From positions 1 through 24,579 of the forward strand of contig CAZFPA010000027.1 in the NCBI GenBank assembly GCA_964520975.1: a DNA stretch of 24,579 nucleotides, read 5' to 3'. Shown here piece after piece: positions 7,870 through 14,637 of this stretch. Made by a program: the position numbers and the translations under genes. Within the stretch, counting starts at the first letter, position 1; each line of letters opens with the position of its first letter. The notes below the pieces were generated by a model. That model saw only the letters and a program-made list of their open reading frames with translations, was not told where the DNA came from and searched no databases. Source of the stretch: CAZFPA01 sp964520975 (GTDB lineage Bacteria; Bacillota; Negativicutes; Selenomonadales; Selenomonadaceae).

Positions 7870-8226
7870 TCATCTCGCCTCTTGTCTGAATATCCCGGCT
7901 TTTCTTCCTAAGCTGAGAAAAGCCTTCTCCACTACAGCCATCTTGACATCTACGGCCGACTTGCGCCCGACCAAAAGAAGGCAGAAGCGCTTGTCGATAA
8001 GCTCCTGATGCAGACGATAGCTCTCGCGGAGCAGCCGCTTGACACGATTGCGGGTTACCGCATTGCCAAGCTTCTTGCCGGCGGCAAAGCCGACCTTATC
8101 CTCCAGCCCATTTGCTGTGAAGACGTACATCACTAAATACCGATTCGCATACGAACGGCCGTAACGGTAAACTTTCTGAAACTCTCTTTTTTGTCGCAGA
8201 ATCTTCCGCTTCGGTAATTTCAACAT
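7870..8226 (-). CDS. rnpA: Ribonuclease P protein component
   Basis: RnpA is the protein subunit of RNase P, which trims the 5' leader of pre-tRNA. The product (118 aa, basic) has the family start LPKRKILRQKREFQKVYRYG, the central VGFAAGKKLGNAVTRN and the RNR motif RNRVKRLLRE that contacts the RNA. I chose the ATG at 8226 because GAGG lies about 8 nt upstream and the protein then begins MLKLPK; the longer form from 8268 would read through the terminator after rpmH. The gene is 57 nt downstream of rpmH. Confidence 0.95.
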   Translation of the reverse strand: MLKLPKRKILRQKREFQKVYRYGRSYANRYLVMYVFTANGLEDKVGFAAGKKLGNAVTRNRVKRLLRESYRLHQELIDKRFCLLLVGRKSAVDVKMAVVEKAFLSLGRKAGIFRQEAR

Positions 8227-8254
8227 GAAAAAAACCTCATTTTTCGCCAAATGG

Positions 8255-8280
8255 AAAAAATAGGTCACCGGAGTGACCTA
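8255..8280 (-). terminator. Intrinsic terminator between rpmH and rnpA
   Basis: On the minus strand a perfect 8-bp stem TAGGTCAC/GTGACCTA with a TCCG loop is followed by six T, directly after the rpmH stop. It should release many transcripts after rpmH and let a fraction continue into rnpA, yidD, yidC and jag. Confidence 0.8.
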
Positions 8281-8283
8281 ATA

Positions 8284-8418
8284 TTACGCCGAAAGTTTTT
8301 TTCTGCCTCTGGCACGTCTTCTCTTTAATACGAGACGACCGCCCTTCGTCTTCATGCGTTCACGGAAACCATGCGTAGCCTTTTTCCAATGGTTGTTCGG
8401 CTGAAAAGTCTGTTTCAT
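8284..8418 (-). CDS. rpmH: 50S ribosomal protein L34
   Basis: L34 (44 aa) is a small, very basic protein of the large ribosomal subunit. MKQTFQPNN at the start, HGFRERMKTKGGRLVLKRRR in the middle and GRKKLSA at the end are diagnostic. The residues HWKKAT at 10-15 differ from the RKRKKV-type stretch of Bacillus or E. coli. The ATG at 8418 has AAGGAGGT about 10 nt upstream. The gene is first after a consensus promoter, with a leader of about 140 nt, and transcribes away from dnaA. Confidence 0.97.
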   Translation of the reverse strand: MKQTFQPNNHWKKATHGFRERMKTKGGRLVLKRRRARGRKKLSA

Positions 8419-8564
8419 ATCCCAAGCACCTCCTTCAATACATACGAGGAACGACTCCCGGTCAAAATCATAACGAGGACAAACGTCAAACGGAATGTCT
8501 CCCTCCGAAAAGTGGAACAATGACGTTCTAGACCTATACCAATCGTAAATTTTAACTATAAAGA

Positions 8565-8593
8565 ATTATAGACTACGAAATGAGGGGTGTCAA
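8565..8593 (-). promoter_or_regulatory. Sigma-A promoter for rpmH operon
   Basis: On the minus strand a perfect TTGACA (8588-8593) is spaced 17 nt from a perfect TATAAT (8565-8570). It points into rpmH and lies just outside the upstream DnaA-box array (nearest box at 8624). Confidence 0.88.
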
Positions 8594-8623
8594 GAATTTT
8601 CGGGGTGTCTGTCCACCAAAACC

Positions 8624-8959
8624 TGTGGATATTTTCGCCCCTTTTTCCCTTTATCCGGTGAAACCTGTTGATAACTTGCCGCGATTTTGGTAATATATTC
8701 TTAACTGCGTATGTGGAATTGCGCACAGGAACGTCGATTTTTTACACAGAAAAAAGTATTTATCAACAGAAAATCAGGAAATATCCACTTTTTATCCACA
8801 AAATGGTTTTTTCCCGATTTATACTTATCTTCCTTAAAATAACCCATTTGCGGTAAATTTTCTCCCTGGCAGCTTACCTTTTAGCTGCCAAACTTTATCC
8901 ACAGCTGTGGATAAAAATGTGTATAACTTTATTCAGATGTTGATAAATATTGTTTATAA
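8624..8959. other. Replication origin, upstream part (rpmH-dnaA gap)
   Basis: The gap holds at least ten DnaA-box-like 9-mers. Perfect ones are TTATCCACA at 8792-8800 and 8895-8903, TGTGGATAA at 8906-8914 and TGTGTATAA at 8918-8926. One-mismatch ones are at 8624-8632, 8666-8674, 8740-8748, 8760-8768, 8938-8946 and 8951-8959. The boxes at 8895 and 8906 form a perfect 20-bp palindrome. The region is AT-rich. In Bacillota such arrays belong to oriC and also permit autoregulation of dnaA. Confidence 0.9.
8867..8890. repeat. Hairpin inside the upstream origin region
   Basis: TGGCAGCT (8867-8874) and AGCTGCCA (8883-8890) form a perfect 8-bp stem with an 8-nt loop. No T run follows on either strand, so it does not look like a terminator. 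It lies 4 nt before the palindromic DnaA-box pair. Confidence 0.6.
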
Positions 8960-8960
8960 C
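8932..8960 (+). promoter_or_regulatory. Candidate dnaA promoter
   Basis: TTCAGA (8932-8937) is spaced 17 nt from TATAAC (8955-8960). Each element is a partial match. DnaA boxes at 8938 and 8951 lie inside it, which would fit repression of dnaA by its own product. Other arrangements in this AT-rich stretch cannot be excluded. Confidence 0.35.
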
Positions 8961-9114
8961 ATATTTTCAGGGTTTTCCGTATGAAAACCTCTCCCTCGGC
9001 GCCAAATAGCATAGAAGCCGTATGGCCACTGCCTTTGCCCGTATTTTTCACCGCTGTATCCAGCGGCAGAAACATCGTTTGCCGAGTCATATTTTTTTAG
9101 AAAGGACTTTTCGA

Positions 9115-10545
9115 ATGGACCAAACACAGCTGCGAGCAGTCTGGGAGGGTATCCTGAGCAAAATCAGGGAGAACCTTTCCGAAACCGCTTGTAAACAATG
9201 GCTGGCTCCGATCACCCCGCTGTCACTGACTGACACGACACTCGAACTCGGAACGCCAAATGCTTTTTCCAAGGACTGGATTGAACGCTTTTATCTCCCC
9301 TTTCTCAAGGAGGCCAGCCTGGCAGTTACCAAAAAAGACCTTACTATTGTTCTCACGAGCCTGGAACAGGAAGCTCCCCCTGAGACAGAGCCCGTAAAGG
9401 CCGCTGCTCCGGAGGCGCCGGTGCAGCCAACCCTCATCGATGAGCAGCCGGAGGAGACCGAAACCGCTGAAAGCATTCAGGTTCGCCGTGAAACCCCGGA
9501 GCCGATTGCTCCGGGCGATGCCTCTTCACTGAACCCGAAATACGTATTCGAAACCTTCGTCGTCGGCAATTCCAACAGCTTTGCCGAGGCTGCCGCGCAG
9601 GCGATTGCCAAATCACCTGGCGAGATCTTCAATCCATTCTTCATGTACGGCGGCGTCGGCCTCGGCAAGACGCATCTCATGCACGCGATTGGACACCGGA
9701 TTTTGCAGAACTTCCCGGAAAAACGGGTTTTATACATCACCAGTGAAAAATTCACCAATGAGCTCATCAATTCCATCCGTGATGGTAATCCGGAGGCCTT
9801 CCGCCAGAAATATCGCAATATCGATGTACTGCTCGTCGATGATATTCAGTTCCTCTCGAAAAAGGAACATACGCAGGAGGAATTCTTCCATACCTTCAAC
9901 ACCCTGCACGATGCCAATAAGCATATCATTCTCTCGAGTGATCGTCCGCCGCGGGAAATCCAGACGCTGGAAGATCGCCTGCGTTCCCGCTTTGAATGGG
10001 GACTCATCGCTGATATCCAGACACCGGATCTCGAAACACGTATCGCCATCCTCAAGAAAAAGGCCCTGCTTGAAAAGCTCAATGTACCGAATGATGTCAT
10101 GGTCTATATCGCGAGCCGCATCGATACAAATATCCGTGAGCTTGAAGGTGCTCTTACACGGGTCGTTGCCTACGCCTCCCTGAACCATCAGGCGATTACA
10201 ACCGAACTCGTATCCGAGGCCTTCAAGAATATCTTCCCGGCCAATAAGACCAAGGAGATCACACTGGAGGTCATCCAGGAGATCGTCGCGTCCTACTTCA
10301 AGATCAATATCGATGATCTTCTTTCCAAGAAACGGCCGCGCAACCTTTCCTTCCCCCGGCAGATTGCCATGTATCTCTGCCGTGAGCTCACCGACACTTC
10401 CCTGCCGCAGATTGGCAGCTGCTTTGGTGGCCGCGATCACACCACAGTCATCCATGCCTATGACAAGATCACCAAGGAACGGCAGGAAGACAGCAAGCTC
10501 AACAACACCATTCAGGAGCTCATCCAGCGGATTGAACGCATGTAG
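9115..10545 (+). CDS. dnaA: Chromosomal replication initiator protein DnaA
   Basis: DnaA binds DnaA boxes at oriC, opens the duplex and starts helicase loading. The product is 476 aa. Domain I (about residues 1-80, WEGILSKIRENLSETACKQWL) mediates partner contacts. Domain II (about 85-140) is an acidic, Pro/Glu-rich linker. Domain III is the AAA+ ATPase, with Walker A GGVGLGKTH near 179 and Walker B LLVDDIQF near 240. Domain IV carries the DNA-binding signature GGRDHTTVIHA near 438. The ATG at 9115 follows AAAGGAC and gives the normal N-terminus; an in-frame ATG at 9022 would add 31 unrelated residues. DnaA boxes lie on both sides of the gene. Confidence 0.98.
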   Translation: MDQTQLRAVWEGILSKIRENLSETACKQWLAPITPLSLTDTTLELGTPNAFSKDWIERFYLPFLKEASLAVTKKDLTIVLTSLEQEAPPETEPVKAAAPEAPVQPTLIDEQPEETETAESIQVRRETPEPIAPGDASSLNPKYVFETFVVGNSNSFAEAAAQAIAKSPGEIFNPFFMYGGVGLGKTHLMHAIGHRILQNFPEKRVLYITSEKFTNELINSIRDGNPEAFRQKYRNIDVLLVDDIQFLSKKEHTQEEFFHTFNTLHDANKHIILSSDRPPREIQTLEDRLRSRFEWGLIADIQTPDLETRIAILKKKALLEKLNVPNDVMVYIASRIDTNIRELEGALTRVVAYASLNHQAITTELVSEAFKNIFPANKTKEITLEVIQEIVASYFKINIDDLLSKKRPRNLSFPRQIAMYLCRELTDTSLPQIGSCFGGRDHTTVIHAYDKITKERQEDSKLNNTIQELIQRIERM

Positions 10546-10718
10546 TGCATAAATCTGTGGATAACCATAAGAAAATCCTGTAGAGCAAATGTGAATAACA
10601 TCGAGGGAAGGTTGTCCCCGTGGATTTGTGGATAACCTTCCCTATTCTTATCGACAAGTTATTCACGCAGAATCTGTGGACAGCACAAGGCTTTCACCCA
10701 CTTATGCACTTTTCCACA
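10544..10718. other. Replication origin, downstream DnaA boxes (dnaA-dnaN gap)
   Basis: The gap contains perfect boxes TGTGGATAA at 10556-10564 and 10627-10635, and TGTGAATAA at 10590-10598. One-mismatch boxes are at 10544-10552 (overlapping the dnaA stop), 10648-10656, 10659-10667, 10702-10710 and 10710-10718. The last two (TTATGCACT and TTTTCCACA) share one base and directly precede the unwinding element, as in Bacillus subtilis. Confidence 0.9.
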
Positions 10719-10775
10719 GGCCCTACTACGACGACTACTATAATTTTTAATATTTTTATCTAAAGTAATAAAAAG
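10719..10775. other. Origin unwinding element with DnaA-trio run
   Basis: A GC block (GGCCC, 10719-10723) is followed by triplets CTA CTA CGA CGA CTA CTA (10723-10740) and then AT-only DNA through about 10769. The DnaA-trio consensus read on the opposite strand is 3'-[G/A]A[T/C]-5', which corresponds to CTA on this strand. The order of box, box, GC block, trios, AT-rich matches the basal unwinding system described in B. subtilis. The two CGA triplets break the conserved middle A. A TATAAT at 10739-10744 has no good -35 partner. Confidence 0.82.
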
Positions 10776-10791
10776 AAAGAGGCGCCCAAAA

Positions 10792-11907
10792 ATGAAGTTT
10801 ACCTGCCAGAAAACTGAATTGGTCCAGGCCATACAAACTGTATCGAAGGCCGTATCCAGCAAACCGCAGATGCCGGTATTATCCGGTATATATTTAAAAG
10901 CTGAAGATGGAACCCTGGAACTGCAGGCTACCGATTACGAAATCGGCATCCTTTGTCAGATTGGAGCTGAGGTCGAGACGCCGGGCAATATCGTACTTTC
11001 CGGCCGTTATCTGCAGGAGGTCACCCGCCGTCTGCCAGGTGAAACCGTAGAAATCGACTTCGACCGGCAGGAGCAGATCGCCCATATCCGTTCGAATACC
11101 GCGAACTTTACGCTCCTGAGCATGCCAGCCTCTGACTTTCCGACGATCCATGCCCTTGACGGCAACATCAATTTCAAGATCCGCGACAATATCCTGCGCG
11201 ATCTTATCAGCAAGACGGCTTTCGCCTGCTCCAATGATGAGGCGCGTCCGGTATTTACGGGCTGTTCGATGGAACTCAACGATTCTTCTGTCACCATGGC
11301 CGCGACGAATACACATCGGCTGGCCGTCAAGACGGAAGTGCTCGATGATTTCACGGGCAGCATGAAGATCATCATTCCGGCCAAGATCCTGGGGGAGCTT
11401 TCGCGCATCATGATTTCAGAGATTCCGGAATATGTGGATGTCACCTGTTCCTACAATCAGATCAGCTTCAGATTCGATCATGTCTACCTGACTTCGCGAC
11501 TCATCGAAGGTCAGTTCCCGGATTATCGCCGGGTCATCCCGCCGGAATTCCATACGCGGGTAACGCTCAATACCGATGGTTTCTCGGCAGCGGTGGACCG
11601 TGTATCCCTCATCTCGCGTTCCGGGGATTACAATGTCATCACACTGGAATTCGCTGGCAGCCAGGTGCGTATCTTCTCGAACAATCCGGATATCGGTAAC
11701 GCCGAGGAGACCATGCCGGCAATCATCGATGGCCCGGATGTCACGATTTCGTTCAATGCCAAATACGTGACGGATGTGCTGAAGAACCTGACGAGTGATA
11801 CATTCTATTTTTCATTAAATGAGACTTTAAGCCCAGCCGCAGTACGGCAGCCGGAGGACGATACCTTTACCTACATCGTTACACCGGTGCGTACGGCAGC
11901 GCACTGA
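10792..11907 (+). CDS. dnaN: DNA polymerase III subunit beta (sliding clamp)
   Basis: The beta clamp (371 aa) forms a ring dimer that tethers DNA polymerase III and other partners to DNA. The sequence shows the three repeated clamp domains. The start is MKFTCQKTELVQAIQTVSKAV, then PVLSGIYLKAEDGTLELQATDYEI in domain 1. Later come ASDFPTIH and RPVFTGCSMELND in domain 2, and the C-terminal PVRTAAH, where clamps usually end in a MPMR-like tail. The ATG at 10792 has an AGAGG about 9 nt upstream. The gene starts just after the unwinding element and is followed by a strong terminator, so it is separated from yaaA-recF. Confidence 0.97.
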   Translation: MKFTCQKTELVQAIQTVSKAVSSKPQMPVLSGIYLKAEDGTLELQATDYEIGILCQIGAEVETPGNIVLSGRYLQEVTRRLPGETVEIDFDRQEQIAHIRSNTANFTLLSMPASDFPTIHALDGNINFKIRDNILRDLISKTAFACSNDEARPVFTGCSMELNDSSVTMAATNTHRLAVKTEVLDDFTGSMKIIIPAKILGELSRIMISEIPEYVDVTCSYNQISFRFDHVYLTSRLIEGQFPDYRRVIPPEFHTRVTLNTDGFSAAVDRVSLISRSGDYNVITLEFAGSQVRIFSNNPDIGNAEETMPAIIDGPDVTISFNAKYVTDVLKNLTSDTFYFSLNETLSPAAVRQPEDDTFTYIVTPVRTAAH

Positions 11908-11920
11908 AAACGGCATAAGG

Positions 11921-11956
11921 CTGCTGGCTGCCCTTCGGGTCAGTCAGCAGTTTTTT
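11921..11956 (+). terminator. Intrinsic terminator after dnaN
   Basis: CTGCTGGCTG (11921-11930) pairs with CAGTCAGCAG (11941-11950), with one G-U pair. An inner CCC/GGG stem closes a TTC loop, and six T follow. Confidence 0.9.
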
Positions 11957-12031
11957 CATACCATCCAGTGATTACTGGCGATAATTTTATAGAATGCAGT
12001 GCTTTTTCTGCATCGCGAAAGGAATAAAATC

Positions 12032-12253
12032 ATGGAAACAATAAAAATCAATACGGAGACAATCCAGCTCGATCAGCTGCTCAAATGGGCGGGCATCATC
12101 GCTTCCGGCGGTGAGGTAAAGGTACTGTTGGAGGACCAGCGCATCAAGCTCAATGGCACTATCGAGACGGCCCGCCGCCGCAAGCTCAAAATCGGCGATG
12201 TGGTTGAGATCGACGGCATCGGCAGCTGGAAGGTAGCAGGGCAGGACGAGTAA
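12032..12253 (+). CDS. yaaA: S4 domain protein YaaA (RlbA-type)
   Basis: This 73-aa protein has one S4-like RNA-binding domain: IQLDQLLKWAGIIASGGEVK, then VLLEDQRIKLNG and RRRKLKIGDVVEI. It is the usual small gene between dnaN and recF in Bacillota; the homologue is linked to ribosome assembly, but its role is not well defined. I chose the ATG at 12032 because AAAGGA lies about 9 nt upstream; the ORF is open back to 11999 but that part is unlike the family. The stop TAA is one base from the recF ATG, so the two are probably coupled. Confidence 0.92.
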   Translation: METIKINTETIQLDQLLKWAGIIASGGEVKVLLEDQRIKLNGTIETARRRKLKIGDVVEIDGIGSWKVAGQDE

Positions 12254-12254
12254 C

Positions 12255-13361
12255 ATGAAGGTGCGTGGCCTGCAGTTAATAAATTATCGGAACTATAAAG
12301 AGCTGGAGCTATCGCTGAGCGATACCATCAATATTTTCCTCGGGCAGAACGCCCAGGGAAAGACCAATATTGTAGAGGCTGTTTATTATGCGGCTGTAGG
12401 ACATTCCTACCGGACAAATCAGGAAGCGGATCTCATTCAGTGGGATGCCCCCGGAGGCAGTGTGAAGCTGCTGTTTGAACGCCTGGGGGTAGAAAATGTG
12501 CTGGAGTTTACCTTCAGTCGCGAAAAACGGCGGCGCATTCTTTATAACAGTCAGCCTATCCGTCTGAAGGAGCTCATCGGCGCGATGAATGCCGTGCTCT
12601 TTTCGCCGGAGGATCTCTTTCTGATCAAAGGAGCGCCGGCCGGGCGCCGCCGCTTCCTCGATATTGAGATTTCACAGGCGAGTCCGTCCTATTATCATGA
12701 GCTCGCGAGCTATAACCGTCTGCTGCTGCAGCGCAACACGCTGCTCAAGCGTATCCGGGAGCGTTCGGCCAAGGCCTCGATGCTGGAGATGTGGGATGGG
12801 CAGCTGGCGGCGAGTGCGGCCAGAATCGTGACAAAGCGCCTTGAGGCCGTCAAAAAGCTCAATATGCTGGCAAATCTTATGCAGCGGCGCATTTCGGGCA
12901 ATGAGGAAAACCTTACGGTTGCCTATGAACAGAGTGGTGCAGCGGGCGAAACGGTGACAGATGACCTCGTTTCATGGTATAATAAGAAGATTGAGGAATC
13001 TGTAGAGAACGATATCTGGCGCGGCTCTACCAGTGTAGGACCGCATCGTGATGATCTGATGCTCGAGGTCAATGGCATCGAGCTCAAGGCCTTCGGTTCC
13101 CAGGGGCAGCAGCGTACTGGCGTACTGGCGCTCAAGCTCTCAGAGCTTGAGTTCATCCGCTCCGAGACGGGCGAATATCCGGTATTGCTGCTGGATGATG
13201 TGATGAGTGAGCTGGACGCTGGCCGGCGGGAGCAGCTTTTGCAGTTCATCCGCCGGGAGCATATCCAGACCATCATAACAGCTACGGATGAAGCGTATTT
13301 CCCGGCCCAGCGCATCGGCCGTTACTATCGGGTCAACGCGGGGCATATTACAGCGGGGTGA
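12255..13361 (+). CDS. recF: DNA replication and repair protein RecF
   Basis: RecF (368 aa) is an SMC-like ATPase that works with RecO and RecR to load RecA at single-strand gaps. Visible motifs are the N-terminal LQLINYRNY, Walker A GQNAQGKTN near residue 30, VLFSPEDLFLIKGAPAGRRR, the ABC signature SQGQQRT near residue 280, and Walker B VLLLDDVMSELD near residue 305. The D-loop and switch regions follow. The gene starts one base after yaaA and ends 4 nt before the DciA-like gene, so it sits in a tight cluster with both. Confidence 0.97.
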   Translation: MKVRGLQLINYRNYKELELSLSDTINIFLGQNAQGKTNIVEAVYYAAVGHSYRTNQEADLIQWDAPGGSVKLLFERLGVENVLEFTFSREKRRRILYNSQPIRLKELIGAMNAVLFSPEDLFLIKGAPAGRRRFLDIEISQASPSYYHELASYNRLLLQRNTLLKRIRERSAKASMLEMWDGQLAASAARIVTKRLEAVKKLNMLANLMQRRISGNEENLTVAYEQSGAAGETVTDDLVSWYNKKIEESVENDIWRGSTSVGPHRDDLMLEVNGIELKAFGSQGQQRTGVLALKLSELEFIRSETGEYPVLLLDDVMSELDAGRREQLLQFIRREHIQTIITATDEAYFPAQRIGRYYRVNAGHITAG

Positions 13362-13365
13362 GAGC

Positions 13366-14340
13366 ATGGCAAGGCGGTTCGCAAGATTTGAACGCGTAGA
13401 GGCGATTCTGCCGAAGATGGTGAAGAATATGGGAATCGGGCCGGAGTTCAAGGCCCGTATGGTGCTGTTCTACTGGCCGAAGATCGTCGGTCACGATATC
13501 GCCGGCCATGTGCGTCCGGTACGTGTGTCCTTCCATACGCTTTTTCTCTGGGCGGAAAACCCTTCCTGGGCAAATCAGCTCATGCTCATGCGGCTGGAAA
13601 TCGTCGATAAGGTGAACCACTTCATGGGCGAGCGCATCATTCATGAGATACGCTTTGGACCGCCACCGGATAAGAAGCCGGTGCAGGCAGCGGCGAAGAA
13701 TGAGGAAATGCTGCTTGTGAAGGAGATCCGGCGGCAGGTGCTTTCACCGGCCGCGGAGGAAAAGGTTGCCGAGCGCTGTGCGGGGGTAGCCGATGACGAG
13801 CTGCGGGAGCGGCTCGCCAAGGTCTATCGCAAGCAGCTCTGTGCGCAGCAGGCCAAGGAAAAGCAGCAATGGCATCCCTGCGCGGGCTGTGGTGTGCTCT
13901 GTCCGAAGGAAAACGAGCTTTGCAGCGCCTGTGCGCGGCAGGCCCGGCAGCAGACGGCGGCCAAGATCCAGGAAATCCTGGCCGCGATGCCCTGGGCCCG
14001 CTACCGTGATATCTATGCGGTAGTGAAATGCACGCCGGAAATGGTGAATTATCAGCGCATGCTGCTGCTGCAGCGGCTCGTGGCGAAGCTGGCGCCTGGT
14101 GATCATGAGAGCCTGGATGCGCGTATGCTCGTGATGCTCTATCGTTCTTTGCCGCCGGAGCAGCTGACGGCTGAGATCATGGAACAGACACTGCACCGGC
14201 TTCGCTACGATATTGATCCGAATCTTTACCGTCGCGAGTACAAGAAGCGCAGTGCCGGTTCAGGACGGGAATATGGAAAGAACTACCAGAAAAAGTATCA
14301 GAAGAATTACCGGCGCCGCAGTGCGCAGCATCCGGACTGA
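13366..14340 (+). CDS. DUF721/DciA-like protein with zinc ribbon
   Basis: The N-terminal part (about residues 1-105, with IGPEFKARMVLFYWPKIVGHDIA and HTLFLWAENPSWANQL) matches DUF721, the DciA fold. DciA loads or supports the replicative helicase in many bacteria that lack DnaC or DnaI. Here the protein is long (324 aa). A central zinc-ribbon-like motif has Cys 172, 175, 186 and 189, with a further Cys 179. A helical C-terminal part (about 200-290) and a Lys/Arg/Tyr-rich tail follow. DUF721 next to recF is common, but the function of the extra parts is unknown to me. The ATG at 13366 follows GGGGTGA and lies 4 nt after recF; the ORF is open further upstream inside recF. Confidence 0.85.
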   Translation: MARRFARFERVEAILPKMVKNMGIGPEFKARMVLFYWPKIVGHDIAGHVRPVRVSFHTLFLWAENPSWANQLMLMRLEIVDKVNHFMGERIIHEIRFGPPPDKKPVQAAAKNEEMLLVKEIRRQVLSPAAEEKVAERCAGVADDELRERLAKVYRKQLCAQQAKEKQQWHPCAGCGVLCPKENELCSACARQARQQTAAKIQEILAAMPWARYRDIYAVVKCTPEMVNYQRMLLLQRLVAKLAPGDHESLDARMLVMLYRSLPPEQLTAEIMEQTLHRLRYDIDPNLYRREYKKRSAGSGREYGKNYQKKYQKNYRRRSAQHPD

Positions 14341-14354
14341 CAGGAGGAAATAGC

Positions 14355-14612
14355 ATGTATCTTCATTTAGGCGGCGATGCCGCTGTGGCCGAAAAGGATA
14401 TCATATCCATTCATGACTATGCTATTTTCCATCGGACGGAAAACCGGGAATTCATGCGCCAGCTGGAAGCATCGGGGCATCTGGTGCAGCTCGCGGACAA
14501 GGAGCCAAAATCGCTGGTTATCACGGTAAATAAAGCATATCTGTCAGCGATCTCTTCGGTTACGCTGAGGCGGCGGGCTGGCATGGTATTTGATATAGAT
14601 GATAAATATTGA
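14355..14612 (+). CDS. remB: DUF370 protein RemB (YaaB)
   Basis: The 85-aa product is a DUF370 protein. It begins MYLHLGGDAAVAEKDIISIHDY and contains KSLVITVNKAYLSAISSVTLRRRA. Its homologue next to recF and gyrB in Bacillus (YaaB/RemB) belongs to the RemA/RemB family linked to extracellular-matrix genes; RemA binds DNA. RemB is less well understood. The ATG at 14355 has AGGAGGA about 7 nt upstream. The spacing to the DciA-like gene (14 nt) and to gyrB (25 nt) fits one transcript. Confidence 0.9.
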   Translation: MYLHLGGDAAVAEKDIISIHDYAIFHRTENREFMRQLEASGHLVQLADKEPKSLVITVNKAYLSAISSVTLRRRAGMVFDIDDKY

Positions 14613-14637
14613 TCTTTATGGAGGATAAATAAATCTT

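Noticed and set aside
8419..8520. Upstream in-frame extension of rpmH
   Set aside because: L34 starts at MKQTFQPNN with a strong ribosome site; the upstream part is leader RNA.
9022..9114. Upstream in-frame start of dnaA
   Set aside because: It would add 31 residues unrelated to DnaA; the ATG at 9115 has its own ribosome site and gives the normal N-terminus.
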